From positions 2,108,337-2,172,336 of the forward strand of contig NZ_CP075169.1 of the NCBI RefSeq assembly GCF_016865525.2: a stretch of 64,000 bases of DNA. Reading direction: 5' to 3'. Under the pieces are notes generated by a model that searched no databases, was not told the origin of the DNA, and worked only from the letters and a program-made list of their open reading frames with translations. Shown here one piece after another: positions 56,210 through 64,000 of the stretch. Positions within the stretch are counted from its first letter, which is position 1; the number at the start of each line of letters is the position of its first letter. A program made the position numbers and the translations under genes. This DNA comes from Sodalis ligni (lineage in GTDB: Bacteria; Pseudomonadota; Gammaproteobacteria; Enterobacterales; Enterobacteriaceae).

Positions 56210-56741
56210 TTACTTCTCTATTATTAATAATTATTGATTAATGAATATTTGTAATTATTTGCTTGCTACATTTTTTCAAATGGAACTTCCACCGAACGTC
56301 AACGGGGTGGGGATAGAGACGGGGTTTTTTGCCAAAATGTGCCATAGGCACATCCGGTCCATAGCCCGCGGCGGGATGTGACAACGGCGCCGGGCTGCTT
56401 TTGGGCGCCGCCGGGTTCGGCGCAAAAACCTTTCCATGGCTATAGACTCTTTGCCGACGGGGAATTTGACTTCCCCTGCGGCGGGAAAGAGCGGACGGCC
56501 GGCACCGGTTTGTTTCTTGTGTTGAAACAGGGGATTATCAACAAGGCAGTGACCGCAATTCGGCCCGGGCCGGGCGAGTGCCGATAGCGGCGCGGGCCCC
56601 AGGGCGTTCTTGACAGAAAAAAGGCAGTACGCCAGCTTTAGGTTATTCGCCGGGGCAGCGCCTGACGCCTTCCCGCAACTCGACATTTATCGGGCGTGGC
56701 AGTAATCACTTTCATCACGCTGCTGATTGAGGAGACCGCAA
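56210..56741. other. Intergenic region with no supported gene
   Basis: The first 70 bases are AT-rich and probably hold the promoter of the sulfatase-fold gene. The rest is GC-rich. A minus-strand open frame of 136 codons (56276-56686) has no recognisable family, no ribosome-binding site and a Pro/Ala/Arg-heavy composition typical of a chance frame. A perfect 7-bp hairpin ATGTGCC-ATA-GGCACAT lies at 56337-56353. The region could be the remains of a decayed gene. Confidence 0.4.
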
Positions 56742-57437
56742 ATGGCTACATTCATAAAAAATGTTGTTCTGGTTCATGGCGCCTTTGCCGACGGATCGAG
56801 CTGGGCCAAGGTCATTCCCCGGCTGACCGCCCGGGGAATCAAGGCCGTCGCGGTGCAAAACCCCCTGAGTTCGCTGGTGGATGACGTGGAAGCCACGGTG
56901 CGGGTGATAGAAATGCAGGAGGGTCCGGTTCTGCTCGCCGGCCATTCCTGGGGCGGCGGGGTGATTACCGAAGCGGGCAATCACCCCCAGGTGGCGGGAC
57001 TGGTGTATATTGCCGCCGGCACTCCTGATAGCGGCAAAAGCTTCAATGACTGGTGGGATGACTATCCGCCGATGCCCGGCGCCGCCGAAATCGAGCCTTA
57101 TGGCGAGGACTATGTTGCGATGACGCGGGAAGGAGTGCGGAAATATTTTGCCGGCGATCTTCCCGAGCAGGAAGCCGACGTCGTTTACGCCACCCAGGGA
57201 CCCCTTGCCGTCCGGTGCTTTGACGATCTCATCACTACCGCCGCCTGGCGTGCCAAACCCTCCTGGTATGTCATCGGCGAGAACGATCAAACCATTCCCC
57301 CCAAGGTTCAGCGCGACTCGGCGCAAAAGCTGGGGGCAAAGACGCTCAGCCTGCCCACCAGCCACGTGCCGATGCTGTCCCGGCCCGACGCCGTCGCCGA
57401 TTTTATCGCCGAGGCGGCAAGCTCGATAGTGTTTTGA
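56742..57437 (+). CDS. Alpha/beta hydrolase (AB hydrolase-1, EstC/hydroxynitrile-lyase-like)
   Basis: A 231-residue alpha/beta hydrolase. VVLVHGAFADGSSW gives the oxyanion loop, the nucleophile elbow GHSWGGGV the catalytic Ser near residue 71, and the C-terminal TSHVPMLSRPDAVADF the catalytic His. GAGGAG lies about 8 bases before ATG 56742, which is preferred over 56727. This branch includes esterases and plant-type hydroxynitrile lyases; the substrate is undetermined. It stands alone. Confidence 0.88.
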   Translation: MATFIKNVVLVHGAFADGSSWAKVIPRLTARGIKAVAVQNPLSSLVDDVEATVRVIEMQEGPVLLAGHSWGGGVITEAGNHPQVAGLVYIAAGTPDSGKSFNDWWDDYPPMPGAAEIEPYGEDYVAMTREGVRKYFAGDLPEQEADVVYATQGPLAVRCFDDLITTAAWRAKPSWYVIGENDQTIPPKVQRDSAQKLGAKTLSLPTSHVPMLSRPDAVADFIAEAASSIVF

Positions 57438-57556
57438 CCTCATACCTCCGGCGGGCTTGAAAACGGCTATTCTCCGCCGCCCTCAATGCTCCCCGAACCG
57501 AGCCGGGAATACCGACGATCCTGAAGCGGTATTGCCCGGCAATGACGCTTAACCCA

Positions 57557-58573
57557 TCAGGCCGGGCCCGATATGACCACTTTGCCCAAATGTTTGCCGC
57601 TTAACAGATAATCATAGGCGGCACGGGCCTCTTCAAACGGAAATACCGTATCAATGATCGGATGCAGGGCCCATTGCTCCAGGGCTCGGTTCATTTGTTC
57701 GAACATATCCCGGCTGCCGGTTGAAATCCCCGTCAGCGTCAGGCGCTTTTGCAGGATCGGGGCGGGATTGATGGTACCCGGTCCCGCCAGCACCCCGATA
57801 ACCACCACCCGGCCGTGCATGGCGGTGGCCTGGAGGGAGCGTTCCAGCGTACCGGGGCCGCCGGTCTCGATAACCCGGTCAACCCCGATTCCCCCGGTGG
57901 CGGCCAGCACCTCATGCTGCCATTCGGCATGGGCGGCATAGTTAATCACCGTATCGGCCCCCAGGGCGCGCAATTTGGCGGCTTTTTCTTCGCTTGAGGT
58001 GGTGGCGATAACGTTGGCCCCCAGGCGTTTGGCCATTTGCAACGCAAAAACGGACACCCCGCCCGACCCCAGGATCAGTATCGTCTGGCCCGGCAGCAGA
58101 GGGGTTCCGTCATGCAATGCGCGCCAGGCGGTGACGGCGGCGCAGGGCAGGGTAGCACCCTCCTCGTAGGAGAGGTGTGCCGGCAGTTTTACGATGCCCT
58201 CTTCATACAGCACCACCTGCTGCGCCAGCACCCCGTCCCGGTTGCCGCCGAGATCGGCGGGCACGGCGCGCAGCGGCATCGGTCCGCCCTGCCAATTCTG
58301 GCGGAAAATGCCGGCTACCCGATCGCCGACGGCAAAGCCCCGCACCTGGTGGCCGACGGCGATGATATCGCCGGCGCCGTCGGAGAGGGGAATGATGCCG
58401 GGCTGGATCTGCCCGACGCCATATTGATTGCGGGCAATGGCGATATCCCGGTAGTTGAGCGATGTGGCGCGGATACGAATCGATACCTCATGGGCGCCGG
58501 CGGTCGGCGCTTCTTCTTCACACATTTCCAGCCCGTCGAAGCTGGTCAATGTTTTCAAACGGTACAGTTTCAT
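57557..58573 (-). CDS. Zinc-independent MDR alcohol dehydrogenase/quinone oxidoreductase-like
   Basis: A 338-residue medium-chain reductase. It has the GroES-like N-terminus with ATSLNYRDIAIARNQYG and PLSDGAGDIIAVG, the nucleotide loop ILGSGGVSVFALQMAKRLGA, and AYDYLLSGKHLGKVVI at the end. It lacks the Cys/His set of zinc alcohol dehydrogenases. It most likely reduces an enone, quinone or aldehyde with NADPH. The start 58573 gives good spacing from GGGAGAGG; the ATG at 58579 directly abuts that sequence. Confidence 0.85.
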   Translation of the reverse strand: MKLYRLKTLTSFDGLEMCEEEAPTAGAHEVSIRIRATSLNYRDIAIARNQYGVGQIQPGIIPLSDGAGDIIAVGHQVRGFAVGDRVAGIFRQNWQGGPMPLRAVPADLGGNRDGVLAQQVVLYEEGIVKLPAHLSYEEGATLPCAAVTAWRALHDGTPLLPGQTILILGSGGVSVFALQMAKRLGANVIATTSSEEKAAKLRALGADTVINYAAHAEWQHEVLAATGGIGVDRVIETGGPGTLERSLQATAMHGRVVVIGVLAGPGTINPAPILQKRLTLTGISTGSRDMFEQMNRALEQWALHPIIDTVFPFEEARAAYDYLLSGKHLGKVVISGPA

Positions 58574-58874
58574 GTTCATCCTCTCCCTTGATGGTGGTGG
58601 ATGGTGCCTTTTGGCTGAAGGCGCTGGGCCATCAAACAAGATAGACATGATGGAAAATTATTATCTTGGCAAAAGGTGTTTTGTATCATATTGAAAAGAT
58701 TCATGGCTTGTGATGACACGGCCGTCAAGGCTGGACTGAAGGATTATATGAGTAAATTTATTTGCACAGTATTTTATGCTGAATTTTTTCTATAAAAAGC
58801 AAATATAGAGAGATAATTCCAGTGAAGAGCCATTATTATGAAACATTATTTTTTATGTTGTGGCAGGGTTAATA
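58574..58874. other. Divergent AT-rich promoter region
   Basis: About 300 bases between the MDR and MFS genes, strongly AT-rich from 58640 to 58870. It contains the promoters of both genes; no operator can be named with confidence. Confidence 0.4.
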
Positions 58875-60287
58875 ATGAGTGACGCGCACGCCCCCCATGC
58901 CGGGATAGCGGCCCCATTAACGATATATGAAGAGGATTTATCGGTCCGCATCGATGCGTTGCCCGCGTCGGCCGGTCTGTGGCGCTTTATCATACTGCTG
59001 GCCCTGGGCGGCTTTTTTGAGCTCTACGATCTGTTTCAAACCGGCTATATCAGCGGCGGGCTGGTGGCCGAAGGCATTTTTCACGTCGGCGGGCAGGGGG
59101 TATTCGGCGTATCCGATCAGGCGGCCTTTGCCTCAGCCACCTTTCTCGGTCTGTTTATCGGCGCCAGCCTGCTCAGCCCCTATGCCGACAGATTCGGCCG
59201 CCGGCTGACCTTTATGTTCGCCCTGGCCTGGTACGGCCTGTTCTCATTATGCCTGGCCTTTCAGCATCAGGCTGAGTGGATCATTTTCCTGCGCTTTCTG
59301 GTGGGGGTGGGCCTGGGCATCGAGCTGGTGACCATCGATACCTACCTGGCTGAATGGACGCCCGCCGGTCTTCGCACCAAGGCGTTCGCCTTCTCGTTTT
59401 TCATTCAGTTTCTCTCGGTACCGGCGGTGGCGTTAATGTCCTGGTGGCTGGTGCCGCAAACCATTCTCGGCCTTACCGGCTGGCGTTATGTGGTTATCGC
59501 CGGCGCCGTGGCGTCGCTGATTATCTGGCTGGTGCGCAAGAAGCTGCCGGAATCGCCGCGCTGGCTTATTCAACAGCGGCGCTACCGGGAAGCGCGCCAG
59601 GTGATGCTGGACATGGAAAGGCGCTGCGGCATTACCGCTGCCGCTGATTTTCCGTTGCGGGATCGGGAACCGGCAACGGCGAAGGTCGGCACCTTCAGGG
59701 ATATCTGGGCGGCTCCCTATCGCAGCCGCACCCTGATGCTGTCGGTGATGAATTTTTTCCAGGCCATCGGCTTTTTTGGTTTCGGCAACTGGCTGCCGGC
59801 CTTGCTGGCCGGCCGGGGAACCACCATTACCCACAGTTTGCTGTATGCCTTTTTCATTACCCTGGCGTATCCCCTGGGTTCCCTGCTGTGCAGCCGGTAT
59901 GCCGACAAAATGGAGAACAAATGGCAAATCGTTTTATCCTGCCTGGTGACGGTGATTTTCGGTTCGCTGTTCGCGGTGCAGAATAATCCGCTGCTGCTTA
60001 TTCTGTGCGGCTTTCTGGTTACCTGGTCCAACGCCTGGCTGACCTACAGCTACCACTCCTACCAGTCGGAGGTTTTTCCCACCTTTATCCGCGCCCGCGC
60101 CGTGGGGTTCTGCTACTCCTTCAGCCGGCTGTCGACGGTGTTCAGCAGTATTATCATCGGACTGCTGCTGCAGCATACCGGGGTAACGGGGGTTATCATC
60201 TTTATCGTTATCAGCATGCTGATTGTCATGGGGGTTATCGCCATCTTCGGCCCGAAAACCCGCGGCCTGGATTTGGAAGATATCTGA
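58875..60287 (+). CDS. MFS transporter (sugar/metabolite:H+ symporter type)
   Basis: A 470-residue major facilitator with about twelve membrane segments. It has DRFGRRLTFM in loop 2-3 (the MFS signature), the family mark FLVGVGLGIELVTIDTYLAEW, and RGRAVGF-like FIRARAVGFCYSF in the second half. It resembles the YaaU/NiaP-type group. The start is ATG 58875 behind AGGG; a GTG at 58860 is less likely. The substrate is unknown and no catabolic gene adjoins. Confidence 0.87.
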   Translation: MSDAHAPHAGIAAPLTIYEEDLSVRIDALPASAGLWRFIILLALGGFFELYDLFQTGYISGGLVAEGIFHVGGQGVFGVSDQAAFASATFLGLFIGASLLSPYADRFGRRLTFMFALAWYGLFSLCLAFQHQAEWIIFLRFLVGVGLGIELVTIDTYLAEWTPAGLRTKAFAFSFFIQFLSVPAVALMSWWLVPQTILGLTGWRYVVIAGAVASLIIWLVRKKLPESPRWLIQQRRYREARQVMLDMERRCGITAAADFPLRDREPATAKVGTFRDIWAAPYRSRTLMLSVMNFFQAIGFFGFGNWLPALLAGRGTTITHSLLYAFFITLAYPLGSLLCSRYADKMENKWQIVLSCLVTVIFGSLFAVQNNPLLLILCGFLVTWSNAWLTYSYHSYQSEVFPTFIRARAVGFCYSFSRLSTVFSSIIIGLLLQHTGVTGVIIFIVISMLIVMGVIAIFGPKTRGLDLEDI

Positions 60288-60304
60288 GGCGCATCGGGCC
60301 TGCC

Positions 60305-60339
60305 GGGATGTGTTTTTCGCGTTTGCAGACTGACATCCC
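60305..60339. terminator. Possible bidirectional terminator hairpin
   Basis: GGGATGT and ACATCCC are perfect 7-bp inverted arms with a 21-base loop, lying between the convergent MFS and YhfZ-like genes. The loop is long and no T run follows, so support is weak. Confidence 0.3.
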
Positions 60340-60377
60340 GTCCCCGCCATGCGCTTTGTCAACAGGCTCGCTGCCCG

Positions 60378-61343
60378 CTAATAGGTGGGCAGCCTTTTCC
60401 CGTCGATAACCTCCCGCTGGATTTTCTCCACCTGGCCGATGTTGATTTCATCCAGCACCGCGCGGGTCGCCGTATTGCCCTTATCAATCACCAGCGAGGC
60501 GGAAAACATCTCGTTGGTCAATAGCGCCATGGCCGAAGGGGACAGCGGCCAGGTCACCAGTTCCTGGTGATGAAGGGAGAGGCCGAACGCCGAGTGATGC
60601 CAAACGGCCACATCGCATGCACCGCTTATCAGGGCGGAGGGGATATGGGCGTAGGTGACATCCACGTATTCGCTGTCCGGAAATTCCAGCTGCGTCAGCA
60701 TGGCATGATCGATGGACAGGCGATCGATGCCGACCCGCAAGGCTTTGGGCAATTGACTGCGGGGGGCGCGCGCCACGACGATGACCGAGCCGGCGGCGTA
60801 ATAGCTGCCGGCGGAGTAGGTGGTATGGATGAAAAACGAGGGTTTGGCGGCGATAATCTTTTTGGCCGCATGGGTGGACATTACCGCTACGTTGGATAAC
60901 GAGTCGCTCAGGGCTTTTGATCGCTGGGTGGAACCATGGCCGAAAATAAAGGAAGAGGGAATATTGTAATGGTCCAGGGCCACGCGCAAGCCGGTGGCCA
61001 AGCCCTGGAACTCCCAGCTCAGGGGCAGCGGCATGATAACCGACAGCGGATGGAATCCCGCCCTGGACCACAAGCCGCCCAGGTTTTTCTCCACGATAAA
61101 TGTGCCCTGCCGCTGTTTGGATGTCAGGACCACCAGATTGTCGCTTTGCAATTCCTGCAGCGCTTTCTGGATGGTGCCGGCTCCCACGCCGATGGACACG
61201 CGCAGTTCTCCTACATTGGGCAAACGCTCGCCGATTTTTCTTTCCAGAATGGTCCGGGCGACCATTTCAGTCGCCCGTTGTTGCGGGGATTCCACATCGC
61301 CTTTAATCCGGGGCGATGTCAGAGGTTCAGCTTTTAGATTCAT
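60378..61343 (-). CDS. YhfZ-like GntR-type transcriptional regulator
   Basis: A 321-residue regulator. The N-terminal HTH (about residues 20-85) has TILERKIGERLPNVGELRVS and AGTIQKALQELQSDNLV. The C-terminal domain resembles YhfZ of E. coli, with a periplasmic-binding-protein-like fold (NLGGLWSRAGFHPLSVIMPLP). It overlaps the end of the preceding MFS gene by 17 bases, so the two are co-transcribed and it probably senses that transporter's substrate. A palindrome lies before the MFS gene. Confidence 0.85.
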   Translation of the reverse strand: MNLKAEPLTSPRIKGDVESPQQRATEMVARTILERKIGERLPNVGELRVSIGVGAGTIQKALQELQSDNLVVLTSKQRQGTFIVEKNLGGLWSRAGFHPLSVIMPLPLSWEFQGLATGLRVALDHYNIPSSFIFGHGSTQRSKALSDSLSNVAVMSTHAAKKIIAAKPSFFIHTTYSAGSYYAAGSVIVVARAPRSQLPKALRVGIDRLSIDHAMLTQLEFPDSEYVDVTYAHIPSALISGACDVAVWHHSAFGLSLHHQELVTWPLSPSAMALLTNEMFSASLVIDKGNTATRAVLDEINIGQVEKIQREVIDGKRLPTY

Positions 61344-62661
61344 TTCTTTTTAGATACACCTCTATTTTTCGTTCTCGACCGAAAAACGACACCAGGATAC
61401 AGCCCAACAGGCAGATCCCGGCTGCGGTAAAGAAAACCAGCGTCCAGTTTCCCGTGCGATCGATGATTTCACCCGCCACCACCGGTGAAATGATCCCCGA
61501 CAGGTTGGCGATGGCGTGGACATATCCCATGACCCCTCCCAGACGCCGGCTGGGCACAATGTCGCCTATGATAGCAAAATATTGTGCCCCGGTAATGTAA
61601 AGGGAGAAGACCACCCCCGACATCAACAGTACCGCGCTCAGCGTGCTGGCGACGTAGGTGATGAATGCGAACTGTATGGCGGTTGCCACCAGGCCTATGA
61701 CGATGACCGCCGATCTGGCCCCGATGGGCTTGCCGGTACGGCGCGCCAGTATGTCGGAGACAAATCCGCCGCTGGCGAAACCAATCACGCCGAATACCCA
61801 GGGCAGAGAGCCGGCGAACGCCAGGCCCTTCAGATCGACGCCGCGCACCTCGGACAAATAGACGGGAAACCAGGTTAAAAAGGTGAACAGCACCCAGCCG
61901 TAACCGAAAAACGCGACGGAGGTGGCAAGCAGCACCGGCATGCGGCAATAAAATCCGAGGGAAGGTTCTCCCTTGTCGTCCGGAGATAGGATGGGCTGGG
62001 TCAGCTTTTCCCGCTGCAGATCGATATCCCTCTGCGTGGCCCAGGGATGCAGTTCGGGACGATCCCGCACCACGGCAAACCAGGCGATGGCGATAAAAAT
62101 ACCGATAATCCCCAGGACGACAAATGACCAGCGCCAGTCGGCGATACCGATCAGCGCCACCACCAGCGGTGTGCCGATAGCGCCGCCAAGGGGCGTTGCG
62201 CCCTGGGCCAGACCCATGGCGGTAGACATTTGCCGCTGGGGAAACCAGTTGTGCATGGTTTTGGTGGAAACCGCCCCCTGGGGCCCTTCGCCGAAACCAA
62301 ACAGGAAACGAATGATAAACATGAGGACAAAGCTGCTGCCCAGAGCGGTCAGACCGGTGAACAGCGACCACCAGGCCACCGCGATGCCCATGACCGTGCG
62401 GGGGCCGTATTTATCCGACAGCCAGCCGCCGATAAAGCAGAACGGGGAGTAGCTGAAAAAGAAGGCGCTGCCAATCAAGCCGAACTGGGTACCGCTGAGG
62501 CCCAGATCCTTGATGATATGGGGACCGGCCACGCCGAGAGCGGCGCGATCGGCATAGTTAAGCACCAGCACCAGCGCGGTCATACCTAAAATGATCCAGC
62601 GTAGCGTGGCTTTGTTTTGCGATGGCGGCTTGACTTTATTATCTGCGGTCTCGATTGACAT
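61327..62661 (-). CDS. MFS transporter, anion:cation symporter (ACS) family
   Basis: A 444-residue MFS protein with twelve predicted membrane segments. It has the ACS features RWIILGMTALVLVLNYADRA, GGWLSDKYGPRTVMGIA, RFLFGFGEGPQGAVSTKTMH and NWFPQRQMSTAMG. This family carries hexuronates, galactonate, tartrate, phthalate and similar carboxylates; SauU of sulfoacetate users also belongs here. ATG 62661 has AAGGTGAC upstream; the longer frame to 62733 is spurious. It is divergent from an FAD-linked oxidase gene that may act on the imported 2-hydroxy acid. Confidence 0.88.
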   Translation of the reverse strand: MSIETADNKVKPPSQNKATLRWIILGMTALVLVLNYADRAALGVAGPHIIKDLGLSGTQFGLIGSAFFFSYSPFCFIGGWLSDKYGPRTVMGIAVAWWSLFTGLTALGSSFVLMFIIRFLFGFGEGPQGAVSTKTMHNWFPQRQMSTAMGLAQGATPLGGAIGTPLVVALIGIADWRWSFVVLGIIGIFIAIAWFAVVRDRPELHPWATQRDIDLQREKLTQPILSPDDKGEPSLGFYCRMPVLLATSVAFFGYGWVLFTFLTWFPVYLSEVRGVDLKGLAFAGSLPWVFGVIGFASGGFVSDILARRTGKPIGARSAVIVIGLVATAIQFAFITYVASTLSAVLLMSGVVFSLYITGAQYFAIIGDIVPSRRLGGVMGYVHAIANLSGIISPVVAGEIIDRTGNWTLVFFTAAGICLLGCILVSFFGRERKIEVYLKRNESKS

Positions 62662-62712
62662 AGCATTGTCACCTTGGTTGATTTCACGTTTGACGATCTG
62701 ATATAAACAATA

Positions 62713-62726
62713 TACAGTAATCTGTA
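62713..62726. promoter_or_regulatory. Palindrome in the MFS/oxidase divergent promoter
   Basis: TACAG-TAAT-CTGTA is a perfect inverted repeat about 60 bases from both start codons. It is a candidate operator for the YhfZ-like regulator encoded in the adjoining operon. Confidence 0.45.
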
Positions 62727-62792
62727 AATACAAAACACGCTCCGCCTAACTTATGTCAATAGTTTGAAGCCACCCACAAATTAAGGACTCTT

Positions 62793-64000
62793 ATGAACAG
62801 TCAAGCCGCCGTCAAAACCGACACGGACTCCCTTATTAACGCGCTGCGCAAGCATGCCCCCCGGTGCGTTATCGATAGCAGCCTTGAAACCCGAAAAGCC
62901 CGGGCGCATGACCGCTGGCCCATCGCGGCAAAGTGGTCCGAAGAAGAAATGAACAACCATACTCCGCTGGCGGTGGTGCGGGTCGGCTCTGCCCGGGATG
63001 TCTCGCAGGTACTGACGTTCGCCGGCGCGCATCATATCCCGGTGGTGCCTTTCGGCGCCGGTTCCGGGGTAGTGGGGGGCGTGGTAAATCAGCGCGGTTA
63101 TCTCTGTATCGATCTGTCCGGCCTCAACGGCAAGCCCGAACTGGACGCGGAAAACGGCGAAGTCACCGTGCCTTCGGGAGTCTTGGGCGGTGACCTGGAA
63201 AAGATACTCAACGAGGCGGGCCGGCGTCTGCCCCATTATCCGCAGTCCCTGGCGCTGGCAAGCATCGGCGGCCTGGTGGCCACTCGTTCATCAGGCACTT
63301 TCAGCAGTAAATACGGCAACATCGAGAATTTTGTCACGTCGCTGGAAGTGGTGCTGCCCGACGGCGCCATTATTCATACCCAGCGCTCGCCGCGCTCCTC
63401 CACCGGTCCTTCCGTCGCCCAGATGTTCGTCGGCAGTGAAGGAACGCTGGGCATTATTACCGCCGTCACCCTGCGTACCCTGCCGCTGGCAACGTCCCAA
63501 CTGTTCCGCGGCGTGGCTTTCGAGGGCGTCGGCCCCGGGCTGAACGCGGTGCGTCAAGTGCTGGACAGCGGTTTGATGCCGGCGGTTATCCGGCTTTATG
63601 ATGAAAAGGAAGCGGTGCATATATTTGAAAAAAGCGGTATCGAGCCCGCTCACCGGACATTATTGGTGTTGGCCTTCGACGGTAATCCGGCGGTGGCCGC
63701 CGCCGAGCAGGCTGAGTCGTTGAAAATCACCGCCGCCCTCGGCGGTGAAGATCTGGGATCGACGCCAGGAGAAATCTGGGAAAAAACCCGCTATGACGCC
63801 GGCTGGCTGGATCGCGGCAACGCCGGGGAATTTGATTTTGCCGACGCCATCGAAATCGCCGCCGGCTGGCATACGCTGGAAGCCCTGCACGATAAGGTGC
63901 TGAATGCCATATCCCCTTACGCCGACAACGCGTTTGCCCATTATTCCCATTTCTACAGCAACGGCGGCGCCATCTACTTTATCTTTTTCATTGTCGGTAA
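62793..64000 (+). CDS. FAD-linked oxidase (GlcD/alkyl-DHAP synthase/YgcU-like), truncated at window end
   Basis: Open from ATG 62793 to the last base, so only the first 402 residues are visible. It is a PCMH/VAO-type FAD oxidase: VVPFGAGSGVVGG binds FAD, QSLALASIGGLVATRSSGTFS and KYGNIENFVTSLEVVLPDG follow, and QMFVGSEGTLGIITAVTLR closes the FAD domain. The QSLALASIGG/YGNIE pattern is closer to alkyl-DHAP synthase and YgcU than to D-lactate dehydrogenase. It probably oxidises a 2-hydroxy acid imported by the divergent MFS protein, by inference. Confidence 0.88.
   Translation, partial: MNSQAAVKTDTDSLINALRKHAPRCVIDSSLETRKARAHDRWPIAAKWSEEEMNNHTPLAVVRVGSARDVSQVLTFAGAHHIPVVPFGAGSGVVGGVVNQRGYLCIDLSGLNGKPELDAENGEVTVPSGVLGGDLEKILNEAGRRLPHYPQSLALASIGGLVATRSSGTFSSKYGNIENFVTSLEVVLPDGAIIHTQRSPRSSTGPSVAQMFVGSEGTLGIITAVTLRTLPLATSQLFRGVAFEGVGPGLNAVRQVLDSGLMPAVIRLYDEKEAVHIFEKSGIEPAHRTLLVLAFDGNPAVAAAEQAESLKITAALGGEDLGSTPGEIWEKTRYDAGWLDRGNAGEFDFADAIEIAAGWHTLEALHDKVLNAISPYADNAFAHYSHFYSNGGAIYFIFFIVG

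Noticed and set aside
56276..56686. Minus-strand 136-codon ORF as a hypothetical gene
   Set aside because: No ribosome-binding site, skewed composition and no recognisable domain.

Overview
The window is GC-rich gammaproteobacterial DNA. Its content (lipid A hydroxylase LpxO, Ssu-type sulfonate uptake, a YhfZ-like regulator, many convergent and divergent metabolic operons) and its repeats (a palindromic element ending TATACCC/GGGTATA, as seen in Sodalis, Serratia and Pectobacterium relatives) suggest Enterobacterales, perhaps a Sodalis-like lineage; this is inference. No rRNA, tRNA, phage, transposase or CRISPR array was found. Nearly every gene imports or breaks down a small nitrogen or sulfur compound.

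Layout: (1) 0-14 kb: an SDR; an amidase with an AtzG-like small subunit and a GntR/HutC regulator; facing them a long minus-strand operon of a dipeptide-type ABC importer, two more amidases, a TauE/SafE permease and an AbrB-like membrane protein. The two operons share an operator-like motif. (2) 14.5-21 kb: a VOC protein, a ferric/polyamine-type ABC importer with a fused permease, and a LeuCD-like hydro-lyase. (3) 21.6-24.6 kb: a LysR/SDR divergent pair and lpxO. (4) 24.7-37 kb: a MocR regulator divergent from a complete Nit1C (nitBCDEFGH) cluster, which is linked in other bacteria to cyanide assimilation under nitrogen starvation. A sigma-54 promoter and an NtrC-like site lie in front of it, and an acyl-CoA synthetase and a TauABC-like importer follow. 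(5) 37.7-52.5 kb: a sulfonate island with a class III aminotransferase, ssuD, the oxygen-sensitive glycyl-radical pair islA/islB (isethionate sulfite-lyase and activase), ssuACB, and a divergent operon with a second sulfonate-binding protein, a CoA-acylating aldehyde dehydrogenase, an AMP-forming CoA ligase and a rhodanese. (6) 53-64 kb: a broken diguanylate cyclase, an LtaS-like sulfatase-fold protein, an alpha/beta hydrolase, a quinone-oxidoreductase-like MDR, two MFS transporters, a YhfZ-like regulator and a truncated FAD-linked oxidase.

The most notable features are the combined aerobic (SsuD) and anaerobic (IslAB) desulfonation operon, in which islAB sits as a cassette bracketed by palindromic repeats; the candidate sigma-54/NtrC/MocR control region of Nit1C; and a 107-108 bp repeat family at three convergent gene junctions whose hairpin stem changes by compensatory substitution.

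Ten genes carry about fourteen single-base lesions, mostly in short homopolymers. Either the genome is decaying, as in a recent symbiont, or the assembly has uncorrected indels. Coordinates for these genes span the restored gene.
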